64,000 nt of DNA from Streptomyces sp. SID12488 (GTDB taxonomy: Bacteria > Actinomycetota > Actinomycetes > Streptomycetales > Streptomycetaceae), in NCBI RefSeq assembly GCF_010548275.1, contig NZ_JAAGLT010000019.1, positions 62,001 through 126,000 on the forward strand. The letters are read 5' to 3'. Every line of letters starts with the position of its first letter. The stretch's first letter is position 1. A program made the position numbers and the translations under genes. Of the stretch, positions 36,079-44,924 are shown one piece after another. The notes below the pieces were generated by a model, which ran no database searches, was not told the origin of the DNA, and saw nothing but the letters and a program-made list of their open reading frames with translations.

Positions 36079-36570
36079 ATGCGCTACTCGCCTTCCCTGG
36101 ACGTCGTGCTCCGCGAGATCCACGACAGTGACCTGCCGGTCTTCTTCCGGCTGACCAACGACCCCGAGTCCCTGCGGATGGCCGCGTTCACGGCGGCGGA
36201 CCCGACCGACCGGGATGCCTTCGACGCCCACTGGGAGCGGATCCGCGCCGCGCCGGACGTTCTGAACCGCACGGTCCTCGTCGACGGTGACGTGGTGGGC
36301 AGCGCGGCGGTGTACGGCGAGCCGGGCGACCGCGAGGTGACGTACTGGATCGACCGCGCCTACTGGGGGCGCGGTATCGCGACGGCCGCCCTGCGCGCGC
36401 TGGTCGCCGAGGCCGCGGAGCGCCCCCTGCACGCGCGTGCCGCCGCCGACAACGCGGGCTCGCTGCGGGTCCTGGAGAAGTGCGGTTTCCGCGTGTCCGG
36501 GCACGACCGGGGGTTCGCGCAGGCGCGCGGCGCGGAGATCGACGAGGTCCTGCTGACGCTGGAGGCCTGA
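36079..36570 (+). CDS. GNAT-family N-acetyltransferase (RimJ/RimL type)
   Basis: A 163-residue acetyltransferase: VVLREIHDSDLPVFFRLTND (residues 9-28), the fold core YWIDRAYWGRGIATAALRAL (near residue 90) with the acetyl-CoA loop RGIATAA, and AADNAGSLRVLEKCGFRVSG near residue 118. These are marks of the RimJ/RimL-like group, which acetylates protein N-termini or small molecules. It starts 3 nt after the IclR gene and is probably cotranscribed with it. Confidence 0.85.
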   Translation: MRYSPSLDVVLREIHDSDLPVFFRLTNDPESLRMAAFTAADPTDRDAFDAHWERIRAAPDVLNRTVLVDGDVVGSAAVYGEPGDREVTYWIDRAYWGRGIATAALRALVAEAAERPLHARAAADNAGSLRVLEKCGFRVSGHDRGFAQARGAEIDEVLLTLEA

Positions 36571-36706
36571 CCGCCGTACGTAAGGCGGCGCGTGCGGCGG
36601 ATGCTGCTGCAATGTGCCCCTTACAGCCTCCTGCTTTTCCTGAATGTGCCATGAGAAATCGGGCGAGGGGGAACGTTCCGCTCGTCGTCGGTCGTCTTCA
36701 GACGGG

Positions 36707-38161
36707 ATGAACAAGACGATCAGGCGAGCTTCCGTCTTCTCGCTGCTGCTCGTGCTCTCTCTGCTGGTCAGGGCGACATGGGTGCAGTTCTACGACGGTC
36801 AGGCGCTCGCGGACGACAGTGACAACCGGCGGAACGCGATCGCGTTGTACGCGAACCCGCTCGGGAACATCATCGTGGCCGGTGAGTCGGTCACCGGCTC
36901 GAAGGAGACGAGCAGCGGGGATCTCAGGTACCAGCGGACGTACACGGACGGCAAGCTCTACGCCGCCGTGACCGGATACAGCACGCCGTTGTTCGCGCCT
37001 ACGCAGCTGGAGGGCATCTACAAGGACGTGCTCGACGGCTCGGACAGCAGACTCACGACCGTCATGGACACGGTCACCAGGGAGCATGCCGCCCCGGGGA
37101 ACGTGATCACGACGATCGACCCCGACGTGCAGAAGGCGGCTTACGCGGCGCTCGGCGACAAGAAGGGCGCGGCCGTCGCGATCGACCCGAAGACCGGCAG
37201 GATCCTCGCCATGGTGTCGACTCCGTCGTACGACCCGTCGACCATCACCGGCGCGAGCGACGGCACCGCCTGGACCAAGCTCAACGAGGACGCCGACAAA
37301 CCGTTGGTCAACCGGGCGCTACGGCAACCGCTGCCGCCGGGTTCGACGTTCAAGCTGGTGGTCGCCGCGGCGGCCCTGGAGGACGGGCTGTACGGATCGG
37401 TGGACGACCGTACGGACAGCCCGGACCCCTACCCACTGCCGGGTACGACCCGTGAGCTGACGAACGAGAACCCGAACGCGCCCTGTGAGAACGCGACGAT
37501 CCGGGTCGCGCTGCAGTACTCCTGCAACAACGTGTTCGGGAAGATGGCCGTCGACCTCGGGCAGGACAAGGTCAGGGCGATGGCGGAGAAGTTCGGCTTC
37601 AACGACGAGAAGCAGGACGTGCCGGTGCGGGCCTACCCGAGCGTGTACCCGGCGGACATGGAGAAGTCACAGACCGCCCTGACGGGCATCGGGCAGTTCG
37701 ATGTCACGGCGACGCCGCTGCAGATGGCCATGGTGTCCGCCGCGATAGCCGACGGCGGCAAGCTGGTCTCGCCGCACATGATGTCGCAGGTCACGAACGC
37801 CGACGGGGATGTGCTGCAGGACTACGACAACGAGGCGTCGACGAAGGAGGTTGTCAGCTCCAGGACGGCCGAGCAGTTGCAGTCCGCCATGCAGACGGTT
37901 GTCTCCGACGGTACGGGGACGAACGCGCAGGTGGCTGGGGCCACGGTGGGGGGTAAGACGGGGACGGCTCAGCACGGTGAGAACAACAGCCAGACGCCTT
38001 ATGCCTGGTTCACGTCCTATGCGAAGTCCGACTCCAACGGGAAGGAGGTCGCCGTGACTGTGCTGGTCGAGCAGTCGGGGGCGGCTCGGTCCGAGGTGAG
38101 TGGGAATGGACTTGCTGCGCCCGTTGCCAAGGCGATGATGGTTGCTGCGCTGGCTGGGTGA
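36707..38161 (+). CDS. Class B penicillin-binding protein (PbpA type)
   Basis: A 484-residue peptidoglycan transpeptidase. One N-terminal helix (about residues 8-22) anchors it, followed by a non-catalytic module and the transpeptidase domain. The active-site motifs are visible: SxxK as PGSTFKLVV (near residue 208), SxN as YSCNNVFG (near residue 270) and KTG as GGKTGTAQH (near residue 416). The short N-terminal module resembles PbpA rather than FtsI. Streptomyces have several such paralogues, active in elongation or sporulation. Frames starting at 36644 lack support. There is no division or shape gene next to it. Confidence 0.92.
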   Translation: MNKTIRRASVFSLLLVLSLLVRATWVQFYDGQALADDSDNRRNAIALYANPLGNIIVAGESVTGSKETSSGDLRYQRTYTDGKLYAAVTGYSTPLFAPTQLEGIYKDVLDGSDSRLTTVMDTVTREHAAPGNVITTIDPDVQKAAYAALGDKKGAAVAIDPKTGRILAMVSTPSYDPSTITGASDGTAWTKLNEDADKPLVNRALRQPLPPGSTFKLVVAAAALEDGLYGSVDDRTDSPDPYPLPGTTRELTNENPNAPCENATIRVALQYSCNNVFGKMAVDLGQDKVRAMAEKFGFNDEKQDVPVRAYPSVYPADMEKSQTALTGIGQFDVTATPLQMAMVSAAIADGGKLVSPHMMSQVTNADGDVLQDYDNEASTKEVVSSRTAEQLQSAMQTVVSDGTGTNAQVAGATVGGKTGTAQHGENNSQTPYAWFTSYAKSDSNGKEVAVTVLVEQSGAARSEVSGNGLAAPVAKAMMVAALAG

Positions 38162-38226
38162 GTTCTTCGGCTGCGGCGCCGTCGTGGTTTTTCGCGCCCA
38201 CGCGGCGGAGCCGCAAATAGACAGAG

Positions 38227-38254
38227 CCCCGCGCCCCTATTCAAGGGCGCGGGG
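38227..38254. terminator. Bidirectional terminator, related to the dispersed repeat
   Basis: A perfect 10-bp GC stem (CCCCGCGCCC / GGGCGCGGGG) with an 8-nt loop lies between the convergent PBP and permease genes. Its stem sequence is the same as the start of the repeat at 33555 and 51543. Confidence 0.8.
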
Positions 38255-38271
38255 GTACCTGCACCCCTGCT

Positions 38272-39723
38272 CTACTTCGTACCGAAGAGCTGCTGAACGG
38301 GATCGATCGCGAAGTAGATCAGGAACAGTGCGCTCGTGCCCCACAGGAGCCAGTGGACCTCCTTCGCCTTGCCGAGGACCGTCTTGATGAGGACGTAGGC
38401 CAGGAAGCCGGCCCCGATGCCGTTGGTGATGGAGTACGTGAACGGCATCACGGCGATCGTCAGGAACGCGGGGATGGCAATCTCGTACTTGTCCCAGTCG
38501 ATGTGCTTGACCTGGGTCATCATCAGGAAGCCCACCGCGACCAGGGCGGGTGCGGCGGCCTGCATCGGGACGATCGTCAGGATCGGCGTGAAGAAGAGCG
38601 CGCAGGCGAACAGGCCGCCGGTGACCAGGTTGGCGAAGCCGGTGCGCGCGCCCTCGCCGACGCCCGCCGCCGACTCGATGAACGAGGTCGCCGAGGACGA
38701 GGAGCTCGCGCCGCCCGCCACCGCCGCCGCGCCGTCGATGAGCAGCACGCGGCCGAGGTTGGGGACCTTGCCGTCCTCGTCGAGGAGGCCTGCCTCGGCG
38801 CTGATGCCGACGACCGTGCCCATGGTGTCGAAGAAGTCCGACAGGACCAGGGTGAAGATCAGCAGGACGACGGTGATCACCGTGGTCTCGCCGAACGCGC
38901 CGAACAGGCTGAAGTGGCCGAGCAGTCCGAAGTCGGGGGTGTCCGCGATCTTGTCGGGCCAGGCCGGCGTGGTCAGGCCCCAGCTCTTGACGTCGGCGAC
39001 CGAGTTGATGATCAGCGCGAGGAACGTCATCGTGACGATGCTGATCAGGATCGCGCCCTTCACCTTGCGCGCGATCAGCCCGATGGTCAGCAGGACGCCG
39101 AGACAGAACACCAGGACGGGCCAACCGCTGAGTGCGCCGGTGCCGCCGAGCTGCACCGGGACAGTGGTGTTCGCGGCGTCCGGGATACGGCTGACGAAAC
39201 CGGCGTCGACGAAACCGATGAAGGCGATGAACAGGCCGATGCCCACGCCGATCGCCGCCTTGAGCGGCCCCGGGATGGCGTGCATGATCGCTTCTCTGAG
39301 GCCGGTCACCACAAGGACGCAGATCAGCAGGCCCTCCAGGACGACCAGGCCCATCGCGTCGTCCCAGCTCATCAGCGGGGCGATCTGGAAGGCGACCACC
39401 GCGTTGAGGCCGAGGCCCGCGGCGAGGGCGAGCGGGAGGTTGCCGCCGACGCCCATGATGATCGTCATCACCGCGGCCACCAGGGCGGTGGCGGTGACGA
39501 GCTGGACGTTGTCGAGCTGGTGACCGAACTTGTCCTTGGCGCTGCCCAGGATGATGGGATTCAGGACAAGGATGTAGGCCATCGTGAAGAACGTGGCGAA
39601 ACCGCCGCGCACCTCACGGGCGAAGGTGGATCCCCGCTCGGAGATCTTGAAGAAGCCGTCGACGCTGTTCGCCGCGGGAGGCGCGGCGTTCGGCCGGTCA
39701 GCCACCTTCTGTGGGTCGGACAT
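38272..39723 (-). CDS. NCS2 purine permease (AzgA/guanine-hypoxanthine type)
   Basis: A 483-residue membrane transporter with about 13 helices. It starts with FKISERGSTFAREVRGGFAT (near residue 25), then TFFTMAYILVLNPIILG, GLGLNAVVAFQIAPLMSWDD near residue 108, FFDTMGTVVGISAEAGLLDE near residue 295 and the SSSSSATSFIESAAGVGEGARTG region (in part: TSFIESAAGVGEGARTG) near residue 340. These are the motifs of the AzgA-like branch, which imports adenine, guanine or hypoxanthine with protons. It is convergent with the PBP gene and divergent from the sigma-factor gene. Confidence 0.88.
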   Translation of the reverse strand: MSDPQKVADRPNAAPPAANSVDGFFKISERGSTFAREVRGGFATFFTMAYILVLNPIILGSAKDKFGHQLDNVQLVTATALVAAVMTIIMGVGGNLPLALAAGLGLNAVVAFQIAPLMSWDDAMGLVVLEGLLICVLVVTGLREAIMHAIPGPLKAAIGVGIGLFIAFIGFVDAGFVSRIPDAANTTVPVQLGGTGALSGWPVLVFCLGVLLTIGLIARKVKGAILISIVTMTFLALIINSVADVKSWGLTTPAWPDKIADTPDFGLLGHFSLFGAFGETTVITVVLLIFTLVLSDFFDTMGTVVGISAEAGLLDEDGKVPNLGRVLLIDGAAAVAGGASSSSSATSFIESAAGVGEGARTGFANLVTGGLFACALFFTPILTIVPMQAAAPALVAVGFLMMTQVKHIDWDKYEIAIPAFLTIAVMPFTYSITNGIGAGFLAYVLIKTVLGKAKEVHWLLWGTSALFLIYFAIDPVQQLFGTK

Positions 39724-40009
39724 TGCGGTTACTCCTCGTTGCCTGGTTGATCGGTGTGCGGATGCAGGCTGGATTGTTCCTGCGTTGAACCGTTCTCAGG
39801 TTTTCTCCGTGTTACGGAATCAGGATCGGCCTGCCGTACGACCCTCGAAGAGCCGTACCCACGCCTGATACTCTCTCGGCTCTCGCGCCAAACGATCACC
39901 ATCCCTTCACCGGCGCACCACGGCGGCCGTATACGCAGACGCCCGGTTTCGGCCGTCAGACACCGCCGGCCTGGGAAAACTCAGTGAAACTAAGGGGGAG
40001 AGGTCGCCC
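39724..40009. other. 286-nt divergent promoter region, purine permease and sigma factor
   Basis: This gap holds the promoters of both divergent genes. AAGGGGGAGAGG lies just before the sigma-factor GTG. I see no riboswitch, long repeat or convincing -35/-10 pair in it. Confidence 0.5.
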
Positions 40010-40576
40010 GTGGGCACTGTGGTCGACGACGCAGCCTCCGTGGAGTTCCATGCCTTCTTCGAGCGGCACTACGCCGAACTCGCGCGCCTGGCCCACCTGC
40101 TGACGGGCGAGGCGGACGCCGCCGACGACCTGGCGGCGGACGCGCTGCTCGCACTGTGGCACCGCTGGGACCGGGTGCGGGCCGCCGATCATCCGGCCGC
40201 GTACGCGCGCGGTGTGGTCGCCAATCTGGCCAAGACCCGTATCCGCAGCGCGGTCCGGGAGCGCCGGAGGATCACCCTGTTCTGGTCGCAGCGGGACGAG
40301 AAGACGGAGAATCCCGACATACCTGGCGTCATAGATGTCCAGGAGGCCCTGCGCAGACTGCCGTTCCGCAAGCGGGCGTGTGTGGTGCTCCGGCACGCCT
40401 TCGATCTCTCGGAGAAGGACACGGCGCTCGCGCTGGGCGTTACTGTCGGTACGGTCAAAAGCCAGACGTCCAAGGGAATGGCCGAACTGCAGCGGCTCCT
40501 TGGCACCGACGAGGCCCCGCTTCGAGTGCGTACCCCTGTGCGCACCACCGGCGGAGCGGGAGGGACGAACCGATGA
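40010..40576 (+). CDS. SigE-family RNA polymerase sigma factor (ECF type)
   Basis: A 188-residue sigma factor. Region 2 spans about residues 10-75 (FFERHYAELARLAHLLTGEA, DAADDLAADALLALWHRWDR), region 4 about residues 105-160 (ALRRLPFRKRACVVLRHAFD, LGVTVGTVKSQTSKGMAELQ). The R/TVKSQ recognition helix is typical of the SigE-70 group in actinomycetes. The C-terminal 25 residues are basic and Thr-rich. The start is GTG. The stop overlaps the next gene as ATGA, and that gene encodes a single-pass protein, the usual arrangement of a sigma factor with a membrane partner. Confidence 0.88.
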   Translation: MGTVVDDAASVEFHAFFERHYAELARLAHLLTGEADAADDLAADALLALWHRWDRVRAADHPAAYARGVVANLAKTRIRSAVRERRRITLFWSQRDEKTENPDIPGVIDVQEALRRLPFRKRACVVLRHAFDLSEKDTALALGVTVGTVKSQTSKGMAELQRLLGTDEAPLRVRTPVRTTGGAGGTNR

Positions 40577-41445
40577 GGACGCCGCACGACGAGCTGCGCG
40601 CCGGGCTGCACGAGGCGGCCGAGGCGTACGAGCCCGACCGCGCGCGCATCCTCGCGCGGGTCGAGCGCGGCATGGCCGCCGGTCCCGAGGAGAAGCGCTC
40701 CCGGCGCCGGGCGACGCGTCCGCCGCTGCTGGCCTGGGCTCGGGTCGCGGGTGCCACCGCCGCCGTCTCCGGGATTCTCGCGATGGGCGGGTACGCGCTG
40801 GCCTCCGTGGTGAAGGGCGACGAGACCCCGGCCGATCCGACCGTCTCGGTCTCGCCGTTGCCGACCCCGTCGCCGGACGCGACCAGCAGGGCACCGATCC
40901 AGCCGGTCCCGGACCCGTCGGGCGGCGGCAACACCCAGGCCCACAAGCCGAGCTCGACGCCGACTCCCACCCCGACGCCGAAGGCCTCGAACACGGCGGC
41001 GGCACCGGCCGCGAAGGGCACCGAGGACGGACCCCTGTGGTCGGACGGCTCGATCGATCCGCACAGCAACGACTTCTGGGCGCAGAGCGACGTCACCATC
41101 AAGACGACCAAGCAACTCACCGCACTCACGGTCGAGTTGAAGGTCGCCGACACCGGCGGGGTCACCTCCACGGGCGCCTGGCGATCGCCTCCGGAGGACG
41201 ACTTCGACCTGACGGTCGCCGAGCGCGACGGCTTCCTGGTCTACACGTGGGTCCTCAAGGAGGGCCGCACGGTCCAGCCGGGCGAGTGGGTCTTCGCGGG
41301 CCAGTACAACCACACGCGCGGCGGCCGGGACGCGAAGGACGACACGTACAAGGTGACGGCGGAAGCGACGGGCGAACAGCTCGCCGTGAAGGGCGACTTC
41401 GCAGGCCAGGACGACACCGACAAGTCCGACGACGGCGATTCGTGA
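40573..41445 (+). CDS. Single-pass membrane protein coupled to the sigma factor (putative regulator)
   Basis: A 290-residue protein translated by ATGA overlap with the sigma-factor gene. Residues 1-50 are charged and cytoplasmic, residues about 52-75 form a membrane helix (ARVAGATAAVSGILAMGGYA), residues 85-150 are a Ser/Thr/Pro linker, and residues 155-280 form a secreted domain (DVTIKTTKQLTALTVELKVA). It has no zinc-binding anti-sigma motif (HxxxCxxC). It is therefore either an atypical anti-sigma factor or an effector under the sigma factor's control. The C-terminus is rich in Asp and Lys. Confidence 0.72.
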   Translation: MRTPHDELRAGLHEAAEAYEPDRARILARVERGMAAGPEEKRSRRRATRPPLLAWARVAGATAAVSGILAMGGYALASVVKGDETPADPTVSVSPLPTPSPDATSRAPIQPVPDPSGGGNTQAHKPSSTPTPTPTPKASNTAAAPAAKGTEDGPLWSDGSIDPHSNDFWAQSDVTIKTTKQLTALTVELKVADTGGVTSTGAWRSPPEDDFDLTVAERDGFLVYTWVLKEGRTVQPGEWVFAGQYNHTRGGRDAKDDTYKVTAEATGEQLAVKGDFAGQDDTDKSDDGDS

Positions 41446-41483
41446 AGCGGTAGCGGCACCTCGTAAAGAATTTCCGCAGACCC

Positions 41484-41497
41484 GGCAACCCTTTCCG
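41484..41497 (+). promoter_or_regulatory. GGCAACCCTTTCCG motif, copy 1 (upstream of PL3 remnant)
   Basis: This 14-mer is identical to the minus-strand sequence at 44882-44869, upstream of a PL9 lyase gene, and lies 55 nt before the PL3 ATG. Similarity continues weakly downstream (GGG, GGC, AC, AG in register). GGCAACC also occurs before the acid phosphatase gene (45754-45748, minus strand). It resembles the -35 element (CAACC) of ECF sigma factors. Confidence 0.5.
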
Positions 41498-41552
41498 CGT
41501 GGGTGGCGACCAGGAGACGAACACTTCTCCTCGCCACCAAGGAACACGGTTC

Positions 41553-41804
41553 ATGACCGCACGAGTCGAACAGCGCGTCCGCCACCGCCGCCGGGTCATC
41601 GGACGGCGGGGCAGCGAGGCCGCGGCGTCGAAGATCACGGTGCCGGGCACGTACGACGGCAGTCTGAGGAAGTTCTTCGGCAGCGGCGCGGTCCTCCAGA
41701 ACGTGGTCATCGGCAACAGCAAAAGCGAGGAACCGACCGAAATCGGCAGCGGTACAGACGGAACCACCCGCGACTTCTCGCCATCTGACATCACGTACAA
41801 GTAA
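41553..41804 (+). pseudogene. Pectate lyase PL3 remnant with internal deletion
   Basis: An 83-residue frame joins the two ends of a family PL3 pectate lyase. Residues 29-56 (SKITVPGTYDGSLRKFFGSG, then VLQNVVIG) match the N-terminal part of the catalytic domain. The last part (EPTEIGSGTDGTT, then DFSPSDITYK) matches the family C-terminus. The roughly 130-150 residues normally between them, which include the catalytic and calcium-binding residues, are missing, and the N-terminus is arginine-rich rather than a signal peptide. It cannot be an active lyase. The 32-nt gap to the PL4 gene suggests it still carries that gene's promoter. Confidence 0.72.
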
Positions 41805-41836
41805 GTGATCCTTCAAGCACGACGGAGCCGGCAGCC

Positions 41837-43525
41837 GTGAGCACGCACAAGAGAAACCTCAGTCGCCGCAGGTTGCTGGCCGCTTCCGCCGTGGGAGTGG
41901 CCGGGACGGGCGCGGCGGTGGTGGCCGGCAGCAGCTTGCTGTCGTCCGCGTCGGCGGCTACTTTCGGCCACACCGACGACGGCTCCAACTTCGTGATCAA
42001 CACGGGGGCCTCGCTCGTCTTCAAGGTCTCCAAGAAGACCGGCGACCTCACCTCCCTGGTCTACCGGGGCAAGGAGTACGAGGGCTACGGCGGCCGGCAC
42101 TCGCACGTCGAGTCGGGGCTCGGGGCGTCCACGGTGACCGTCAGGCAGTCCGGCTCGACGATCCTGGTGAAGGTCGTGCACGGGGCGATCACCCAGTGGT
42201 ACGCGGCGCGCAGCGGCCAGAACAACGTCTACCTGTGGACGAACAAGGCGGACGCGTCCTTCACGGCGACCCGCTTCCTCGTCCGCCTCAAGCCGGGGAT
42301 GTTCCCGAACGAGGGGCCGGACTCCTGGATCGAGGCCTCCGACAAGATCATCGAGGCCGGGGACGTCTGGAAGCGCGGTGACGGCACCACGCACTCCAAG
42401 CACTACTCGGGCAAGCGGGTCATCGACTACGACCACATCGGCTTCACCACCGGCTCGGCCGGTCTGTGGATCGTGCGCTCCAACCACGAGAAGGCGTCCG
42501 GCGGCCCCTTCTACCGCTCGCTGCTGCGCCACTCGAACGACAAGGGCGCGGGACTGTACGAGATCCTGCACTACAACGAGGCCCAGACGGAGCCGGAACG
42601 TTTCGGCTTGCAGGGTCCGTACGTCCTCGCCTTCACAGACGGTGGCGCCCCCTCCCCCTCCCTCGCCGCCGCCCGTCTCGACACCTCCTGGGTGGACGGG
42701 CTCGGCATCACGGGCTGGGTCGGCGCGGCCGGGCGCGGCAAGGTGGCCGGCGTCGGCATCAAAGGGATGGACGCGAAGTACCCGTACACCGTGGGCTTCG
42801 CGAACGCGGCTGCCCAGTACTGGGCGAAGGCCGCTTCCGGCACCGGCGCCTTCTCCTGCAAGGGGATGCTGCCGGGGACGTACACGCTGACCGTGTACAA
42901 GGGTGAGCTGGCCGTGCACACCGCTTCGGTGACGGTGAAGGCGGGCGGCGCGACCGCGCTGAACAGCATCACCGTGACCGGCGACCCGTCCACCGCGAAG
43001 ACGGTCTGGCGGCTCGGGGACTGGGACGGCACACCCGGCGAGTTCAAGAACGCCAAGCTGATGACGTACGCGCATCCGTCGGACGGCCGCGCGGCGAAGT
43101 GGACGGGGAACGTCACCATCGGCAGCGGCTCGCAGGCAGCGTCGGCGGACTTCCCGGCCTACATGTGGAGCGGCGTCAACGACGGCATCCTCGTGTACTT
43201 CAAGCTGACCGCCGCCCAGGCCGCCGCCGCGCACACCCTGCGCATCGGCGTGACGGACGCCTTCGCGGGCGGGCGCCCGCGCGTCACGGTCAACGACTGG
43301 GTGTCGGCCGTCCCCGCGGCATCCGTTCAGCCTTCGACGCGCTCCCTCACCACAGGGTCATATCGGGGGAACAACCGCACGATCAATTACAGCGTCCCCA
43401 GTAGTGCGTGGAAGACGGACACGAGTCAGTACAACGTACTGAAGATCAACATCGTCAGTGGTTCGAGCGGCGCGGCGTTCCTCAGCCCGGGCACCTCGTT
43501 CGACTGCCTGGATCTGCTGGCCTGA
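41837..43525 (+). CDS. Secreted rhamnogalacturonan lyase, family PL4
   Basis: A 562-residue enzyme that cleaves the rhamnose-galacturonic acid backbone of rhamnogalacturonan I by beta-elimination. A twin-arginine signal (SRRRLLAASAVGVAGTG) ends near residue 41. The catalytic domain covers about residues 45-300 (FVINTGASLVFKVSKKTGDL, SLVYRGKEYEGYGGRHSHVE), then an Fn3-like domain about 305-380 (KGMLPGTYTLTVYKGELAVH) and a C-terminal CBM-like jelly roll (VWRLGDWDGTPGEFKNA). This three-domain order is the standard for the family. It is followed by a strong terminator. The export route is probably Tat. Confidence 0.9.
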   Translation: MSTHKRNLSRRRLLAASAVGVAGTGAAVVAGSSLLSSASAATFGHTDDGSNFVINTGASLVFKVSKKTGDLTSLVYRGKEYEGYGGRHSHVESGLGASTVTVRQSGSTILVKVVHGAITQWYAARSGQNNVYLWTNKADASFTATRFLVRLKPGMFPNEGPDSWIEASDKIIEAGDVWKRGDGTTHSKHYSGKRVIDYDHIGFTTGSAGLWIVRSNHEKASGGPFYRSLLRHSNDKGAGLYEILHYNEAQTEPERFGLQGPYVLAFTDGGAPSPSLAAARLDTSWVDGLGITGWVGAAGRGKVAGVGIKGMDAKYPYTVGFANAAAQYWAKAASGTGAFSCKGMLPGTYTLTVYKGELAVHTASVTVKAGGATALNSITVTGDPSTAKTVWRLGDWDGTPGEFKNAKLMTYAHPSDGRAAKWTGNVTIGSGSQAASADFPAYMWSGVNDGILVYFKLTAAQAAAAHTLRIGVTDAFAGGRPRVTVNDWVSAVPAASVQPSTRSLTTGSYRGNNRTINYSVPSSAWKTDTSQYNVLKINIVSGSSGAAFLSPGTSFDCLDLLA

Positions 43526-43546
43526 GCCCCCCCTCGGCCAGTCAGA

Positions 43547-43580
43547 GAGCCCCCTGCCGGTGACGACCGGCAGGGGGCTC
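43547..43580. terminator. Bidirectional terminator between PL4 and PL9 genes
   Basis: A perfect 15-bp stem, GAGCCCCCTGCCGGT with ACCGGCAGGGGGCTC, and a GACG tetraloop. The right side is followed by GTTCTT. It lies between convergent genes. Confidence 0.92.
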
Positions 43581-43598
43581 GTTCTTCTCACGGGTACG

Positions 43599-44753
43599 TC
43601 AGTTCATGGTCGACCCGATGACCGTCGAGGCCACCGCCAGGAACGTGGTCGCCGGCAGCGAGCCGTTCGGCTGACGGGCGCCGTACGCCGTGGTCGCGTC
43701 CTTCGACTTCAGCGCCGGAGTCGGGATGCCGCTGTCCCAGTTGTTGGCGGCCGAGACGGTGGACGGGCCCAGCTTGGACAGGCTGCCCTTGTTGCTCACC
43801 GCGAGGTTCCTCGCGAGGCGGGCCTTGCCGGTGGCGAAGTAGAAGCCGGACCGGGCGTTGGCGTAGGCGGTGTTGCGGTTGAGCAGGATCGCGCCGGTGT
43901 TGGAGTTCTCCGTGAACCCGTGCAGATTGTTGTCCCAGGCCGCGTTGTTGTTGACGACATGCGCGACCGAGGCTCCGCCGCCGCCCAGCTTGAAGCCGTT
44001 GCCGTTGCCCTCGAACGCCGAGTCGTTCCAGCGGTTCTTGCCGTTGCCGAAGGCCCAGGTGTGCTCGATGGTGACGGGGGTGGAGAACTGCCAGAGGTCG
44101 AGCCCGTCGTCCGCGTTGTCGTAGAGGCGCGCTCCGGTGATCCTGTTGCCGGTGCCGGAGCCGAACTTGATGGCGAGGCCGTCGGCGTTCTGACCGTGGC
44201 CGGCGGAGTCGTAGTTGAGGTAACTGTCCAGGTTCTGCACGAGGTTGTCGCTGGTGCCGTCGCCGCGCAGGGTGAAGCCGGAGTCGCCGTTGCGGGCGGT
44301 GACGAGGTTCCTGAAGATCCCGCCGACGGACGAGGTGACGACGAAGCCCTGGGCCGGGGAGTTCTGGAAGGTGAGGTTCTGGACCGTCCAGTGGTCGCCG
44401 TAGATCCCGGCCAGCCAGGACCCGGCGGGCAGCTTGGAACCGTCGATCCGCACTTTCTCGTTGCCGTACGCCTGGAGCGTGATCCGGGCCGAACTGGTGC
44501 CGCTCGCCGTCGACTTGAGGGTGGCCGTCGGGTAGTACGTGCCGGCGCGCACCTGGATGACACTGCCGGCCGACGCGTTCCTCACGGCGGACTCCAGCTG
44601 GGCGGTGCTGGAGACGGTGACCGTGGTGCCGGCGGCGCTCGCTCCGTCGGGCGAGAGGCCGAGATAGACGCCGCCCGCACCCGAGGAGAGGGCCACCGCG
44701 GCGGCGATGGAGAGGGTGCGGTTTCTGCGGTGACGGCCGGTGCCGATACGCAC
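43599..44753 (-). CDS. Secreted pectate lyase, PL9-type beta-helix, copy 1
   Basis: A 384-residue secreted right-handed beta-helix protein. The signal peptide covers about residues 1-41 (RRNRTLSIAAAVALSSGAGG). The mature part shows VIQVRAGTYYPTATLKS (near residue 65), GQNADGLAIKFGSGTGNRIT (near residue 190) and NADDGLDLWQFSTPVTIEHT (near residue 217). The paired Asp residues of ADGLA and DDGLD correspond to the calcium/catalytic cluster of PL9 enzymes. GTG 44753 with AGGAAAGGA is preferred over the ATG at 44804. It is about half identical by eye to the protein at 45875-47026 and shares its C-terminal ending (IGSTMN). Confidence 0.85.
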   Translation of the reverse strand: MRIGTGRHRRNRTLSIAAAVALSSGAGGVYLGLSPDGASAAGTTVTVSSTAQLESAVRNASAGSVIQVRAGTYYPTATLKSTASGTSSARITLQAYGNEKVRIDGSKLPAGSWLAGIYGDHWTVQNLTFQNSPAQGFVVTSSVGGIFRNLVTARNGDSGFTLRGDGTSDNLVQNLDSYLNYDSAGHGQNADGLAIKFGSGTGNRITGARLYDNADDGLDLWQFSTPVTIEHTWAFGNGKNRWNDSAFEGNGNGFKLGGGGASVAHVVNNNAAWDNNLHGFTENSNTGAILLNRNTAYANARSGFYFATGKARLARNLAVSNKGSLSKLGPSTVSAANNWDSGIPTPALKSKDATTAYGARQPNGSLPATTFLAVASTVIGSTMN

Positions 44754-44868
44754 GGGGCGTTCCTTTCCTCGGGGCTGGGACCGTGTTCGTTCCCTGAGAG
44801 ACAAGCCGGGCTGCGGCCCCGATGAGGTGAGGCCGCAGCCCGGCTCCGCTGTCTTGTTGCCGCCCGGC

Positions 44869-44882
44869 CGGAAAGGGTTGCC
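44869..44882 (-). promoter_or_regulatory. GGCAACCCTTTCCG motif, copy 2 (upstream of PL9 gene)
   Basis: The minus strand reads GGCAACCCTTTCCG, exactly as at 41484-41497, about 115 nt before the PL9 GTG start and in the same orientation relative to its gene. Confidence 0.5.
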
Positions 44883-44924
44883 GTGGTGCGTACGACCGCG
44901 ATCGAACTGGTGAGGGGGTGACGG

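Noticed and set aside
40156..40572. Extension of the 40573-41445 frame upstream
   Set aside because: It lies wholly inside the sigma-factor gene; the ATGA overlap gives a better start.
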